DNA from: Alphaproteobacteria bacterium
Lineage (GTDB): Bacteria; Pseudomonadota; Alphaproteobacteria; Puniceispirillales; Puniceispirillaceae
Assembly (NCBI GenBank): GCA_009920665.1
Contig: RFZL01000008.1
Span: forward strand, 1-63,562
Reading direction: 5' to 3'
Length of the DNA stretch: 63,562 nucleotides
In this document: in pieces, positions 9,897 through 19,013 of the stretch
Layout: each line of letters begins with the position of its first letter
Numbering within the stretch: position 1 is the first letter of the stretch
Made by a program: the position numbers and the translations under genes
Notes under the pieces: model-generated
Database searches by the model: none
The model's input: only the letters and a program-made list of their open reading frames with translations
Told to the model about the DNA's origin: nothing

Positions 9897-10643
9897 CTAG
9901 AACGGGTAGGTTACCCCGGTCAGATACAGCCCCTGTGGCGGGGCGGTCGGGCCGGCGGCGGACCGGTCACGGGCCTGCAATGTTGCCACGACATCCTGCG
10001 CCGTCCATTTGCCGGTTCCCACCAGCGCCAGCGTGCCGACGATGTTGCGCACCTGATGATGCAGAAATGACCGGGCCGCTGCATGCACATGCACTTCCTC
10101 GCCAGCCATTTCGACCCGCAGCACGTCAAGCGTTCGCAGCGGGCTGTCGGCCTGGCACTGGCTGGCGCGAAAGCTGGTAAAGTCATGCCGTCCGACCAGA
10201 TGTGCGGCCGCCTCGCCCATCGCCGACACATCGAGGCTGGCCCGGTGATGCCAGACCCGCCCCCGATCCAGTGCCGGCGGAGCGCGCCGTGGCAGAATGC
10301 GATAGAGATAGCGCCTGCCGGTGGCCGAAAATCTGGCATGAGCATCGGCCGGCACCTCGCGCGCGGTGCGGATTGTCACCGGATATGCGGCTGTCAGCGC
10401 GTTCAGCGCCGCCATCACCCGCGGTGCATCAAACTTGTCGGGAGCGTCGAGATGCGCCACCTGGCCGGTAGCGTGAACACCCGAATCGGTGCGGCCAGCA
10501 CCCTGCACCGGGCAATCACCGCCGGTCAGTTCGCGCGCCGCGTCCTCCAGAACCTGCTGAACCGACAGGCCGTTATCCTGACGCTGCCAGCCGACAAAGG
10601 GCCCACCATCATATTCGACGGTGATGAAGATGCGGCGCGTCAT
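9897..10643 (-). CDS. truA: tRNA pseudouridine(38-40) synthase
   Basis: A 248-residue enzyme that makes pseudouridine in the tRNA anticodon stem-loop. The catalytic Asp53 is in GAGRTDSGVHA; YDGGPFVGWQRQ (11-22) and HHQVRNIVGTL are also conserved. It overlaps fmt by 4 nt (ATGA) and is read after it. The C-terminus converges on the membrane-protein gene 30 bp away. Confidence 0.95.
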   Translation of the reverse strand: MTRRIFITVEYDGGPFVGWQRQDNGLSVQQVLEDAARELTGGDCPVQGAGRTDSGVHATGQVAHLDAPDKFDAPRVMAALNALTAAYPVTIRTAREVPADAHARFSATGRRYLYRILPRRAPPALDRGRVWHHRASLDVSAMGEAAAHLVGRHDFTSFRASQCQADSPLRTLDVLRVEMAGEEVHVHAAARSFLHHQVRNIVGTLALVGTGKWTAQDVVATLQARDRSAAGPTAPPQGLYLTGVTYPF

Positions 10644-11590
10644 TCGTCAGTTGCGCCGAGCGCGCTGCCAACGGCTACCGGATTGCCGTTCAGAAAGGCG
10701 CGCGCCGACATCGGTTTGCCGCCGGCAGGTTGCAGCTCGTCGAGGATGACCTCGCCACCGCCGGTGCCGATGCGCATGCCGCCCGCCGGATCAAGCCCCA
10801 GAAAATGCCCGGGCTTGGCGGCGCTTGTTTTGTCACCGCGCCGTGCCGCGCGCACCCGGATTCGCCCTTTCGGACCGATGAACCAGGCGCCCGGCACCGG
10901 GGTGAAGGCCCGGATCTGCCGGTCGATGATCAGCGCCGGCAGGGACCAGTCGATCTCGGCCTCGGCCGGCGTCAGTTTTGGCGCATAGATCGCGGCTGCA
11001 TGATCCTGCGGCTGTTGCCGGTCGAGGATGCCGGGGAGACCGGCCACCACCTCGCCAAGCAGCTCGGCGGTGAGGCTTGCCAGCCTGTCATGGAGGCTGG
11101 CGGCGGTGTCGGTATTGCTGATGGCGCATTCCCGCCGCGCCAGCACCGGGCCGGTATCAAGCCCGGCCTCCATCACCATCGCGCAGACGCCGGTTTTCGT
11201 GTCGCCGGCGGCGATGGCGCGCTGGATCGGTGCCGCACCGCGCCAGCGTGGCAACAGCGAGGCATGGCCGTTGATACAGCCGAAGCGCGGAATCGCCAGC
11301 GCTGGAGACGGCAGGATCAGCCCATAGGCGACGACGATAAAGACATCCGCCTCGAGCGCCGCCAGCGCGGCGGCCTCCTCGTCGGTCTTCAGGCTTTCCG
11401 GATGGCGAACCGTCAGCCCGCGTGTGGCGGCATGCGCCGCTACCGGTTGCGGGGTTTCGCGCATGCCGCGACCGGCGCGGCGTGGTGGCTGCGTATAGAC
11501 GGCCAGCACATCATGATCGTCGGCAAGCCGGTCAAGCGTCGGAATGGCGAAAGCCGGACTTCCCATGAAGACGATCCGCCGGCGTGTCAT
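10640..11590 (-). CDS. fmt: Methionyl-tRNA formyltransferase
   Basis: A 316-residue enzyme that formylates initiator Met-tRNA. It has an N-terminal formyltransferase domain (FMGSPAFAIPTLDRL near 8-22; GCINGHASLLPRWRGAAPI with the catalytic Asn-His; GLDTGPVL) and a C-terminal OB-like tRNA-binding domain. It follows def by 9 bp and overlaps truA by 4 nt, so def-fmt-truA is one operon. Confidence 0.95.
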   Translation of the reverse strand: MTRRRIVFMGSPAFAIPTLDRLADDHDVLAVYTQPPRRAGRGMRETPQPVAAHAATRGLTVRHPESLKTDEEAAALAALEADVFIVVAYGLILPSPALAIPRFGCINGHASLLPRWRGAAPIQRAIAAGDTKTGVCAMVMEAGLDTGPVLARRECAISNTDTAASLHDRLASLTAELLGEVVAGLPGILDRQQPQDHAAAIYAPKLTPAEAEIDWSLPALIIDRQIRAFTPVPGAWFIGPKGRIRVRAARRGDKTSAAKPGHFLGLDPAGGMRIGTGGGEVILDELQPAGGKPMSARAFLNGNPVAVGSALGATDE

Positions 11591-11599
11591 GGCCGCCTC

Positions 11600-12118
11600 C
11601 TAGTCGCCACCATTGACCTGACGAAGCTCTTTCAGGGCGCGCCGCACGATCATGTCACGCTTCAGCCGCGAGATATGGTCGATGAACAGGACCCCGTCCA
11701 GATGATCGATTTCATGCTGCACGCAGGCGGCAAGAAGCCCCTCGCACCGCATCATCTGTTCATGGCCGTCAATATCGACATAGCGGACATCGACATGGGC
11801 CGGCCGTTTGACCTCGGCGGTCTGTTTCGGGATCGACAGGCAGCCCTCTTCCATCACCGCTGTCTCGTCCGACCTGCCGATAATCTCCGGATTGATCATC
11901 CTGTGAAGTTCCGGCGCGTCGTCTGGCCCGCAATCCATCACGATCAGACGTTCAGAGATATTGATCTGCGGTGCTGCAAGGCCGATTCCCGGCGCGTCAT
12001 ACATCGTCTCGGCCATGTCGTCGAGAAGCTGGCGAACGCCGTCCGTCACCTCGCGCACCGGCGCGGCGACCCGGCGAAGCACCGGGTCGGGAATGCAGAT
12101 GATGGGGATCAGCGCCAT
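11600..12118 (-). CDS. def: Peptide deformylase
   Basis: A 172-residue metalloenzyme that removes the N-formyl group from new proteins. The three motifs are present: GIGLAAPQ (44-51), EEGCLSIP (90-97, Cys ligand) and QHEIDHLDG (134-142, two His ligands and catalytic Glu). The start at 12118 is preceded by AAAGGCAGGG; a longer reading to 12184 adds a non-conserved leader. First gene of def-fmt-truA. Confidence 0.95.
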   Translation of the reverse strand: MALIPIICIPDPVLRRVAAPVREVTDGVRQLLDDMAETMYDAPGIGLAAPQINISERLIVMDCGPDDAPELHRMINPEIIGRSDETAVMEEGCLSIPKQTAEVKRPAHVDVRYVDIDGHEQMMRCEGLLAACVQHEIDHLDGVLFIDHISRLKRDMIVRRALKELRQVNGGD

Positions 12119-12292
12119 TGCCCTGCCTTTCATGGCCGTCTTGTTACAGGTCTTTGGAGTAGGGGAAGCCGGCGAAGCAGTCAAGTTGCAGTCGGCCGGT
12201 CGTCATGCCAGACTGGCAGTATCTGTCGACGCGGTGATTCCATGCTGTCGGCAGGACTGTCCTGACCCGCCCTGCAGACGGATTTTCCGCCC

Positions 12293-13393
12293 ATGCCGCT
12301 CGATATGATGACCATTCTTCTGGCGCTTGTCGTCATTGCCGTCCTTGTCGTCATGCTGGTGCGCCAGCGCACCGCCGGGCGTGATGGCGGGCATGACAGC
12401 GAAGCCCTGGCCGAACTGAAGGGACAGCTTGCCCAGCTTGCCGCGCAATCCGGCGAGCTTCACAGGACCGTCGCCGCGCAGATGCAGGAAACCGAGGGCC
12501 GTCTTGGCACGCGTCTTGAAAACTCGCTTCGTGACCAGAATGAGCGCACCAACCGCTCGCTCACCGGCATGGCCGAGAAGCTTGTGGTCATCGAGCAGGC
12601 AAACGCGCATATCTCGGCGCTGTCGGGGCAGGTTGGCGAGTTGCAGAACATCCTGTCGAACAAGCAGGCGCGCGGCAGCTTCGGTGAGGTGCAGCTGGAA
12701 AATCTGGTCCGTGACGCGCTTCCCGAAAGCGCCTTCAGTTTCCAGCACACGCTGTCAAATGGCCGCCGGGTAGATTGCTTTCTGGATATGCCGGCACCGC
12801 CCGGCGCGATCTGTGTCGATTCCAAATTTCCGCTGGAATCCTATCGTGCGCTGACCGCCGCCGGTGGCGAGGCTGACCGCACTGCGGCGCGGCGGGCGAT
12901 GGAGACAGATGTGAAGAAACATATCGCCGACATCGCCGAGCGCTACATCATCCCCGGTGAGACAGCGGACAGCGCGATCATGTTCCTGCCGTCGGAATCG
13001 GTCTATGCTGAGATCAACCTGCAGCTTCCCAAGCTTGTCGAGGAAAGCCGGCGGCGGCGCGTCTATATGGCCGGGCCGGACAATCTGATGCTGATCCTGC
13101 ATACGGTACGGGCGATCCTGCGCGATGCGCGCATGCATGAGGCCGCCGGCGTGATCAAGGCCGAGGTCGAGACGATGCTGCAGGATGTGGCGCGGCTGGA
13201 TGAGCGGATCAAGAAGCTGGCAACGCATTTTGGCCAGGTGGAAAAGGATATCGACGATATCCAGATCTCCAGCCGGAAGATTTCCTCACGCGGAGCGAAG
13301 ATCACCCAGATCGATGTCAGCGATGACAGCACGCCGCCACCCGAGTTGCCGACTGAATTGCCGGGCGACCCGTCCGGCCAGGGGGGTCACTGA
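12293..13393 (+). CDS. rmuC: DNA recombination protein RmuC
   Basis: A 366-residue membrane-anchored protein with an N-terminal TM helix (about 5-24), a coiled-coil stretch (about 40-105) and the RmuC domain from roughly 110 to 310 (RGSFGEVQLENLVRD, VDSKFPLESY). RmuC limits DNA inversion at short repeats in E. coli and resembles restriction-endonuclease folds. The 3' end overlaps recR by 7 bp tail to tail. Confidence 0.92.
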   Translation: MPLDMMTILLALVVIAVLVVMLVRQRTAGRDGGHDSEALAELKGQLAQLAAQSGELHRTVAAQMQETEGRLGTRLENSLRDQNERTNRSLTGMAEKLVVIEQANAHISALSGQVGELQNILSNKQARGSFGEVQLENLVRDALPESAFSFQHTLSNGRRVDCFLDMPAPPGAICVDSKFPLESYRALTAAGGEADRTAARRAMETDVKKHIADIAERYIIPGETADSAIMFLPSESVYAEINLQLPKLVEESRRRRVYMAGPDNLMLILHTVRAILRDARMHEAAGVIKAEVETMLQDVARLDERIKKLATHFGQVEKDIDDIQISSRKISSRGAKITQIDVSDDSTPPPELPTELPGDPSGQGGH

Positions 13394-13983
13394 CCGCCAA
13401 TACGTCCCCGCGCCTTCAGCGCCTGTGCCAAAGTGCCGTCATCGAGAAAATCCAGCTCGCCGCCAACCGGCACGCCATGTGCCAGCCTCGTCACCTCGAT
13501 CGACAATGGTGACAGTTTTTCATGGAGATAATGCGCCGTCGTCTGTCCTTCGACGGTGGCCGGCAGGGCAAGGATCACCTCACCGACATCCTCGCGCGCG
13601 CGGATCAGCAGCCGGTCGATAGTGAGCTCCGACGGCCCGCGCCCGTCAATGGCGCTGAGTGTACCGCCAAGAACATGATACAGGCCGCGATATACGGCGG
13701 CGCGTTCCATCGCCCACAGATCGCCGACATCCTCGACAACGCAGATGGTCTGCCGGTCACGCTGTGTATCGCGGCACAGCGCGCAGATATCGCCAGTGTC
13801 CAGATTGCCGCAATCGGCACAGCTGCGGATACTGCGCGCCACCCGCCCCAGATCCTCGGCAAGTGGCAGCATCAGCCGGTCGCGGTTCTGTAGCAGATGC
13901 AGCACCGCGCGCCGCGCCGAGCGCGGGCCAAGCCCCGGAAGGCGGGCCAGCCGGCGGATCAGATTGTCGAGCTGGGAATCCAT
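13387..13983 (-). CDS. recR: Recombination mediator RecR
   Basis: A 198-residue RecFOR-pathway protein. It has an N-terminal helix-hairpin-helix (LARLPGLGPRSARRAVLHL), a zinc finger with Cys pairs in CADCGNLDTGDICALC near 55-70, and a Toprim domain (ICVVEDVGDLWAMER). It is the last gene of dnaX-ybaB-recR, a conserved bacterial unit, 14 bp after ybaB. Confidence 0.95.
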   Translation of the reverse strand: MDSQLDNLIRRLARLPGLGPRSARRAVLHLLQNRDRLMLPLAEDLGRVARSIRSCADCGNLDTGDICALCRDTQRDRQTICVVEDVGDLWAMERAAVYRGLYHVLGGTLSAIDGRGPSELTIDRLLIRAREDVGEVILALPATVEGQTTAHYLHEKLSPLSIEVTRLAHGVPVGGELDFLDDGTLAQALKARGRIGGQ

Positions 13984-13997
13984 CGGGGTCGTGCGGA

Positions 13998-14336
13998 TCA
14001 GAAGGGCAATGACATGCCCGGCGGCAGGGGCAGGCCGCCGGTGATGTCCTTCATCCTTGCCGCCATGGCCGCATCCGCCTCGCCTTTCGCCTTGTTTGCC
14101 GCAAGGATGATCATATCCTCGAGGATCGACATGTCATCACTGTCGCTGTCGTCGGCGATGGCGGCCGGATCGATCTTCACGCCGCGCATTTCACCCTTGC
14201 CGGTGACGGTCACCGTGACCGCGCCGCCACCAACGCTGGCGGTGAATTCGGTTTCGGCCATTTCCTGCTGCAGCGCTTCCATGCGCGCCTGCATCTCCTG
14301 AACCTTTTTCATCATGCCGGCCATATTGCGCATCAT
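13998..14336 (-). CDS. ybaB: YbaB/EbfC family nucleoid-associated protein
   Basis: A 112-residue small DNA-binding protein with a Met/Gln-rich N-terminal helix (MMKKVQEMQARMEALQQEM), a conserved beta sheet (VTGKGEMRGVKIDP) and a C-terminal helix. The start overlaps the dnaX stop (ATGA) and is preceded by GAGGAT at a good distance; a second ATG directly follows. Confidence 0.93.
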   Translation of the reverse strand: MMRNMAGMMKKVQEMQARMEALQQEMAETEFTASVGGGAVTVTVTGKGEMRGVKIDPAAIADDSDSDDMSILEDMIILAANKAKGEADAAMAARMKDITGGLPLPPGMSLPF

Positions 14337-16168
14337 CTCGGAATATCCTCATCTGACTGGTCTTCAGGGGGGTGTTCCGCCGCTGTGACGGATTCGATTT
14401 CGGCGCCGGGGAACATCTCGGTGATGGCTCTGACCAGAGGTGCTCCGGCGATGGCCTCGATCTCGCGCTGTTGCGCCGCACGCCGTTCCTCGGTGATGGT
14501 CATGCCGCCGGGGCCATCCGACAGGCTGACCATCCAGCGCTCACCGGTCCAGTCGCTGAGCCGGCGAGCCATGTCGCCCGGCAGGCTGTCCGGTGCGCCG
14601 TCGGTGAGGCAGATATCAAGAAGGCCGGGCTGCAGGCGGACAAGCCGCACATGGCTGCGGATATGCGCCGCCAGCAGCGGGTCGTCATGCGCCTCGGCAA
14701 GTTCGGAAATATCCAGCAGGGATTCCGGTTGCGGCGGTGTCGCATTGTCGGACTCGGCGACGGGCATTGGAGCCGGCGCCGGAACCGGCGTTGCAACTGG
14801 TGCTGCAGCCGTTGTTGGCTGGAGTGATGGCTGGGCCGCCACCGCCTCGCCGCCGCCGGCATGCATCGTGGCAGGTGGCGGGTCGTCTGCCGCTGCGGGT
14901 GTTGTCATGTCGGGTTGCGGTGCCGGCATTGTTGGCGCGGGCGCGGTTTCGGTCGGGCCTCGGGCCGGGCCTGGAGCCGGGCCTGGAGCGGGGCCTGGGG
15001 CTGGTGATGTTGGCTCGGTGCCTGCCAAACGTTGAACGATGTCACCCGGAGTCGGCATATTGGCAATGTGCGCCAGCCGGATGACCAGCATTTCGGCAGC
15101 GGCTGGCGGTTGTGGCGCCGAGGTGACTTCGCCATGACCCTTGAGCAGCATCTGCCAGGCCCGGCCCAGACGCGCGATCCCGAGCCGTGCCAGCGCGTCG
15201 ATGGCGTCCCGTTCGGATTCGAGAAGCGTGTCGAGCGTGCCGCCGGCAGCTTTCTGGCTGGCGCGGTGAACAAGATCCATCAGATCTGCGATGATCATCT
15301 CCGGCTCGGCGCCGCCGGCCATGGTTGCCGCCAGTGCAGCAAGCGCGCCGGCCGTATCGCCCCGCATCGCCCGGTCAAGGATGGCGATGGAGTCGGCCCG
15401 CCCGGGCCGGCCAAGCATCTCGGCAATGTTGTCGATCGTCATCCTGTCGGCGGTCATCGCCGCCGCCTGGTCGAGAAGCGACAGCGCGTCGCGGACCGAT
15501 CCCTCGGCGGCGCGGGCAATGGCGGTGATCGCCTCGGCATCGGCGGTGATCGATTCGCGCTCGCAGATCATCTCAAGATGCGCGGCCAGCATATCGGTTG
15601 GCACCCGCCGCAGGTCAAAGCGCTGGCATCGTGACAGGATCGTCACCGGCACCTTGCGAATCTCGGTTGTGGCGAAGATGAATTTCACATTGTCGGGCGG
15701 TTCCTCAAGCGTCTTCAGAAGCGCGTTGAACGCGCTTTTCGACATCATGTGGACCTCGTCGATGATATAGATCTTGAAACGTCCGGAGACCGGCCGGTAG
15801 CCGACACCCTCGATGATCTCACGCGCGTCATCGACACCGGTATGGCTAGCCGCATCGATCTCCAGAACATCGACATGGCGTCCGGCGGCGATGGACTGGC
15901 AGGGCTCGCAGGCACCGCACGGCTCCAGCGTCGCGCCGCCTTCACCATCCGGTCCGATGCAGTTCAGCCCGCGCGCCAGAAGCCGTGCCGTCGAGGTCTT
16001 GCCGACGCCGCGAACGCCGGTCAGCACAAAGGCATGCGCCAGCCGCCCGAGTGACAGCGCGTTTTCCAGCGTGCGGACAAGCGCTTCCTGGCCTATCAGC
16101 TCGGAAAAACGTTCGGGGCGGTACTTGCGGGCAAGTACCCGATAACCTGTCAGGACGCTGTCGCTCAT
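14333..16168 (-). CDS. dnaX: DNA polymerase III subunit gamma/tau
   Basis: A 611-residue clamp-loader ATPase. Walker A GVRGVGKTS is near 50-58, a zinc module (CGACEPCQS) follows, the DEVHM Walker B and the SRC sensor in ILSRCQRFDLRR are present, then domain III. A Pro/Ala-rich linker (about 385-470) leads to the tau C-terminal domain that contacts the polymerase. I see no strong slippery heptamer for a gamma frameshift. Confidence 0.95.
   Translation of the reverse strand: MSDSVLTGYRVLARKYRPERFSELIGQEALVRTLENALSLGRLAHAFVLTGVRGVGKTSTARLLARGLNCIGPDGEGGATLEPCGACEPCQSIAAGRHVDVLEIDAASHTGVDDAREIIEGVGYRPVSGRFKIYIIDEVHMMSKSAFNALLKTLEEPPDNVKFIFATTEIRKVPVTILSRCQRFDLRRVPTDMLAAHLEMICERESITADAEAITAIARAAEGSVRDALSLLDQAAAMTADRMTIDNIAEMLGRPGRADSIAILDRAMRGDTAGALAALAATMAGGAEPEMIIADLMDLVHRASQKAAGGTLDTLLESERDAIDALARLGIARLGRAWQMLLKGHGEVTSAPQPPAAAEMLVIRLAHIANMPTPGDIVQRLAGTEPTSPAPGPAPGPAPGPARGPTETAPAPTMPAPQPDMTTPAAADDPPPATMHAGGGEAVAAQPSLQPTTAAAPVATPVPAPAPMPVAESDNATPPQPESLLDISELAEAHDDPLLAAHIRSHVRLVRLQPGLLDICLTDGAPDSLPGDMARRLSDWTGERWMVSLSDGPGGMTITEERRAAQQREIEAIAGAPLVRAITEMFPGAEIESVTAAEHPPEDQSDEDIPR
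14954..15001. repeat. 12-bp tandem repeat inside dnaX linker
   Basis: Four 12-bp units near CGGGCCTGGAGC lie in frame in dnaX and encode a Pro-Ala-Pro-Gly type repeat in the flexible tau linker. In-frame length change here should be tolerated. Confidence 0.85.
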
Positions 16169-16293
16169 GATGTCAGGAATCTAGCGCAGCAGGGGCGGCT
16201 TTGCCACCGGTAACTGCCACGCCCTGGCCTCCGGCCCGCATGCTGGCGCCAAACATCTGGCCGACCATCTGGCCAAACATATGACGGGGAAAG

Positions 16294-16385
16294 CGGAAGA
16301 CTGAACAACCCGCGCGAAAACGACCCTGGCTGCTTCCTCTCGGACCTGACCGGTTAGACCGACAGCACGTCCGTCCAGCCTTCCT
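16294..16385 (-). ncRNA. ffs: Signal recognition particle RNA (4.5S type)
   Basis: The reverse strand carries the SRP domain IV core: GGTCAGGTCCG followed by AGAGGAAGCAGCC. Outer ends pair as GGAAGGCTGGAC with GTTCAGTCTTCC (a 12-bp helix allowing G-U), which sets the approximate ends. The apical loop reads as a variant with an extra base compared with the E. coli GGAA loop. It lies just upstream of dnaX on the same strand. Confidence 0.88.
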
Positions 16386-16389
16386 GATC

Positions 16390-16420
16390 TCTATATGGAT
16401 GAAAGCGGCAGGGGGGACAA
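16390..16420 (-). promoter_or_regulatory. Candidate promoter of the SRP RNA
   Basis: On the reverse strand, TTGTCC (16415-16420) and TATAGA (16390-16395) lie 19 bp apart, and the -10 ends about 5 bp before the mapped RNA start. The spacing is long for a sigma70 promoter, so this is tentative. Confidence 0.4.
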
Positions 16421-16479
16421 GCCATTAATGCCGGATCTGGCGGGTGGCTGGTGGCGCTGCTGTCCGTTGTGGTGGTGGG

Positions 16480-17334
16480 TCAGCTGCTGGCGCGCACCGG
16501 GCTTGCCGGATAGGTGCCGAGGATCGTCACCTCGCCATCCTGGCAATAGAAGCGCAGCTCTTCCATGGCGAGCTGCATGTCCGGGGCGTCGATATGGCCC
16601 TCGACATCGACATAGAACTGCGCATGTTCGGCCGATCCCGGCCGCAGATAGCTTTCCAGCTTGGTCAGGTTGATGCCGTTCGTGGCGAACCCGCCAAGCG
16701 CCTTGTAAAGCGCCGCCGGCACGCTGCGAAGCTTGAACACCATGGTTGTCATCATCCGCTCGCCATTCAGCGGTGGCGTGACGTCGGTGCGCGACATGAC
16801 GAGAAATCGTGTGGTGTTGTGCTCGGCATCCTCGGCCGAGGCCAGCAGCACATCGAGGCCATAGATCTGGCCGGCCAGTTTCGAGGCGATGGCGCCAACG
16901 GATGTGTCGCCGCGCGCCGCGATATCCTTTGCCGCGCCGGCGGTATCGGCGTGCATCACCGGCGTCAGGCCGAGCGAGCGCAGCCGCTCGCGGCATTGCG
17001 CAAGTCCCTGCGCGTGGCTGTGTACCTCGACAAGCGAGTCGAGCGTGGCTCCCGTCGGCGCCAGCAGGTGATGATTGACCCGCTGGAAATGCTCGCCATT
17101 GATGAACAGGCCGGAATCGGGAAGAAGGTGGTGGATGTCGGCCACCCGTCCGGCGATCGAGTTTTCGACCGGCACCATGGCCAGCGCGGCGCGCCCCTCC
17201 TGGACGGCGAGGATCATGTCCTCGAACGAGGCGCAGGCAAGCACCTCCATCTCCGGCTTCACCGCCTGGCAGGCCATGTGCGAATAGGCGCCGGGCACGC
17301 CCTGAAACGCGATGATGTTGCTGCTGTCGCTCAT
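16480..17334 (-). CDS. pheA: Prephenate dehydratase
   Basis: A 284-residue enzyme that converts prephenate to phenylpyruvate for phenylalanine synthesis. The PDT domain (about 5-185) shows FQGVPGAYSH, VPVENSIAG and the catalytic NTTRFLV. The ACT domain follows (about 198-275) with LTKLESYLRPGS in place of the classical ESRP motif, as in many alphaproteobacterial enzymes. There is no fused chorismate mutase. It sits downstream of kdsB on the same strand with a 141-bp gap. Confidence 0.94.
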   Translation of the reverse strand: MSDSSNIIAFQGVPGAYSHMACQAVKPEMEVLACASFEDMILAVQEGRAALAMVPVENSIAGRVADIHHLLPDSGLFINGEHFQRVNHHLLAPTGATLDSLVEVHSHAQGLAQCRERLRSLGLTPVMHADTAGAAKDIAARGDTSVGAIASKLAGQIYGLDVLLASAEDAEHNTTRFLVMSRTDVTPPLNGERMMTTMVFKLRSVPAALYKALGGFATNGINLTKLESYLRPGSAEHAQFYVDVEGHIDAPDMQLAMEELRFYCQDGEVTILGTYPASPVRASS

Positions 17335-17475
17335 AGACTGGGTATCCGTTGCTGTCCTCCGGCGACATCCCGCCGGCGCGCGAGTATCATGTCATGGTCG
17401 GAAGCTGTCAATCTCGGTGGTCATGCGGTTGGGCAGGTCAGCCCGGCGGTTCAACCAGTCCGGCAACCCGGTCAG

Positions 17476-18258
17476 TCATCCACCGCCAAGGCGTTGCCGG
17501 GTCGCGGCAAGGTCTTCCTCGGTATCGACTCCGGCCGGAGCTTCGGCGATCTCGGCGACGGCCACTGTCATGCCGGCCTCAAGGGCGCGAAGCTGCTCCA
17601 GCCTCTCGGCCATTTCCAGCGGTGACGGGGGCAGGTCGACGAATCGCGCCAGCGCGGCGCGCTGCCATCCATAGACTCCGACATGATGGTATTTCGGTGC
17701 GTCTCCGGTCGGCACCGGAGCACGGCTGAAATAGAGCGCGGTACCAATGCGCGGGATATCATTATGGGAGGCGTCATTGCCGGGTGGGGCGGTGTCATCC
17801 CGCCAGCTGACGACCGCCTTGACGATTTGCGCGCGCGCCGCCTCGGTCTCGTCGGCAAGGGTGACAAGAGTCGACAGCGCGGCCCGGCTGTGCTGCGCCG
17901 TCGCCAGAAGTGTCGCCGGGATCATCGGGTCGAGCTCGGGAAGGTCGCCCTGAAGATTGAGGATCATGTCGAAATGCCGGTCCGGATCGATCCGCTCGAC
18001 CGCCTCGAAGGTGCGGTCGGACCCGGACGGATGGTCGGCCCGCGTCTTCACCGCATTGCCGCCGGCCGCCTGCACGGCCGCAATGATGGCGTCGTCGTCG
18101 CTCGCCACCCAGACCGGCGCGATATTGGCGGCCATGGCACGCTCCCAGACATGCTGGATCATCGGCTTGCCGGCGATGTCGGCAAGCGGCTTTCCGGGCA
18201 GCCGGCTGGCCGCCATGCGGGCGGGAATGATGATGACAGGCGACAAGGTCGAACTCAT
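17476..18258 (-). CDS. kdsB: 3-deoxy-manno-octulosonate cytidylyltransferase
   Basis: A 260-residue CMP-Kdo synthetase that activates Kdo for LPS core synthesis. Conserved: IIPARMAASRLPGKPLADIAG (about 7-27), WVASDDDAI, and the QGDLPELDP metal/CTP region. I took the ATG at 18258 because homologues start just before the PAR motif; an in-frame ATG at 18273 is an alternative, and neither has a strong ribosome-binding site. Divergent from the cytochrome c gene. Confidence 0.93.
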   Translation of the reverse strand: MSSTLSPVIIIPARMAASRLPGKPLADIAGKPMIQHVWERAMAANIAPVWVASDDDAIIAAVQAAGGNAVKTRADHPSGSDRTFEAVERIDPDRHFDMILNLQGDLPELDPMIPATLLATAQHSRAALSTLVTLADETEAARAQIVKAVVSWRDDTAPPGNDASHNDIPRIGTALYFSRAPVPTGDAPKYHHVGVYGWQRAALARFVDLPPSPLEMAERLEQLRALEAGMTVAVAEIAEAPAGVDTEEDLAATRQRLGGG

Positions 18259-18434
18259 GATGCGGCAATTCATCACATAATCTTCGATTTGCCTAGGCAA
18301 AAGGCGCAAATAGGCTGATCGGGGGCTTGAGGGCAACCGGCAATTTCGCTAAGAGATGGGCGTTGGGTCGGCCTTGTGGTGGCCGGCCGCCAGACAGTTT
18401 AGGGGGAGCTTCCGCATCCGCGGGAGAGTTGAGC

Positions 18435-19007
18435 ATGGACGAACTTGGTCTGAACAAGCTTTTTGCCGGCATTCTCGTCGCCGGCCTGCTGCTGATGACA
18501 GGGGTGAAGCTTGCCGAAGTCCTCGTGCCGCACAGCGAGCTCGAGCAGAATGCCTATGTGATCGAGGTGCCTGAGGGTGATGCCGCCGGCGCTGCCGCGG
18601 CGCCTGCCGCCAAGGGTCCCGAGCCGATCATGGCGTTGCTGGCCAGCGCGGATGCCGTTGCCGGCGAGAAACTGGCCAAGAAATGCACAGCCTGCCATGT
18701 GTTCGACAAGGGCGGTGCCAACAAGGTTGGCCCGGGGCTCTGGAATGTCGTCAATGCGGACAAGGGCGTGGTTGACGGGTTTGGCTACTCGAACGCGCTG
18801 ATCGAATTTGGAGGACAGTGGGATTATGCGGCGTTGAATGCTTTTCTGGCCAAGCCGAAAGCCTATATCTCCGGCACGAAGATGAATTTTGCCGGGCTGA
18901 AGAAGCCGCAGGACCGCGCCAACATGATTGCCTATCTGCGTCAGCAGGCGGATTCGCCGGCCGCGCTGCCGACCGCCGAGCAGATTGCCGCCGAAAGCGG
19001 CAGCTGA
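18435..19007 (+). CDS. Membrane-anchored class I cytochrome c (CycM-like)
   Basis: A 190-residue c-type cytochrome. An uncleaved N-terminal TM anchor (about 7-27) is followed by an Ala-rich linker (45-62) and one heme domain: CTACH at 84-88 covalently binds heme and Met150 in GTKMNF is the likely axial ligand. It resembles CycM/cytochrome c552, which carries electrons from the bc1 complex to oxidases. Start by GGAGAG 6 nt upstream. Confidence 0.9.
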   Translation: MDELGLNKLFAGILVAGLLLMTGVKLAEVLVPHSELEQNAYVIEVPEGDAAGAAAAPAAKGPEPIMALLASADAVAGEKLAKKCTACHVFDKGGANKVGPGLWNVVNADKGVVDGFGYSNALIEFGGQWDYAALNAFLAKPKAYISGTKMNFAGLKKPQDRANMIAYLRQQADSPAALPTAEQIAAESGS

Positions 19008-19013
19008 GGCACC

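Noticed and set aside
10730-12265. Long forward reading frame of about 510 codons opposite fmt and def
   Set aside because: It is antisense to two clear housekeeping genes, low in recognizable motifs, and rich in His/Arg/Pro as expected for a shadow of high-GC codons.
14333-16168. Programmed frameshift producing a gamma form of DnaX
   Set aside because: I found no A-rich slippery heptamer followed by a stem-loop near the end of the ATPase core.
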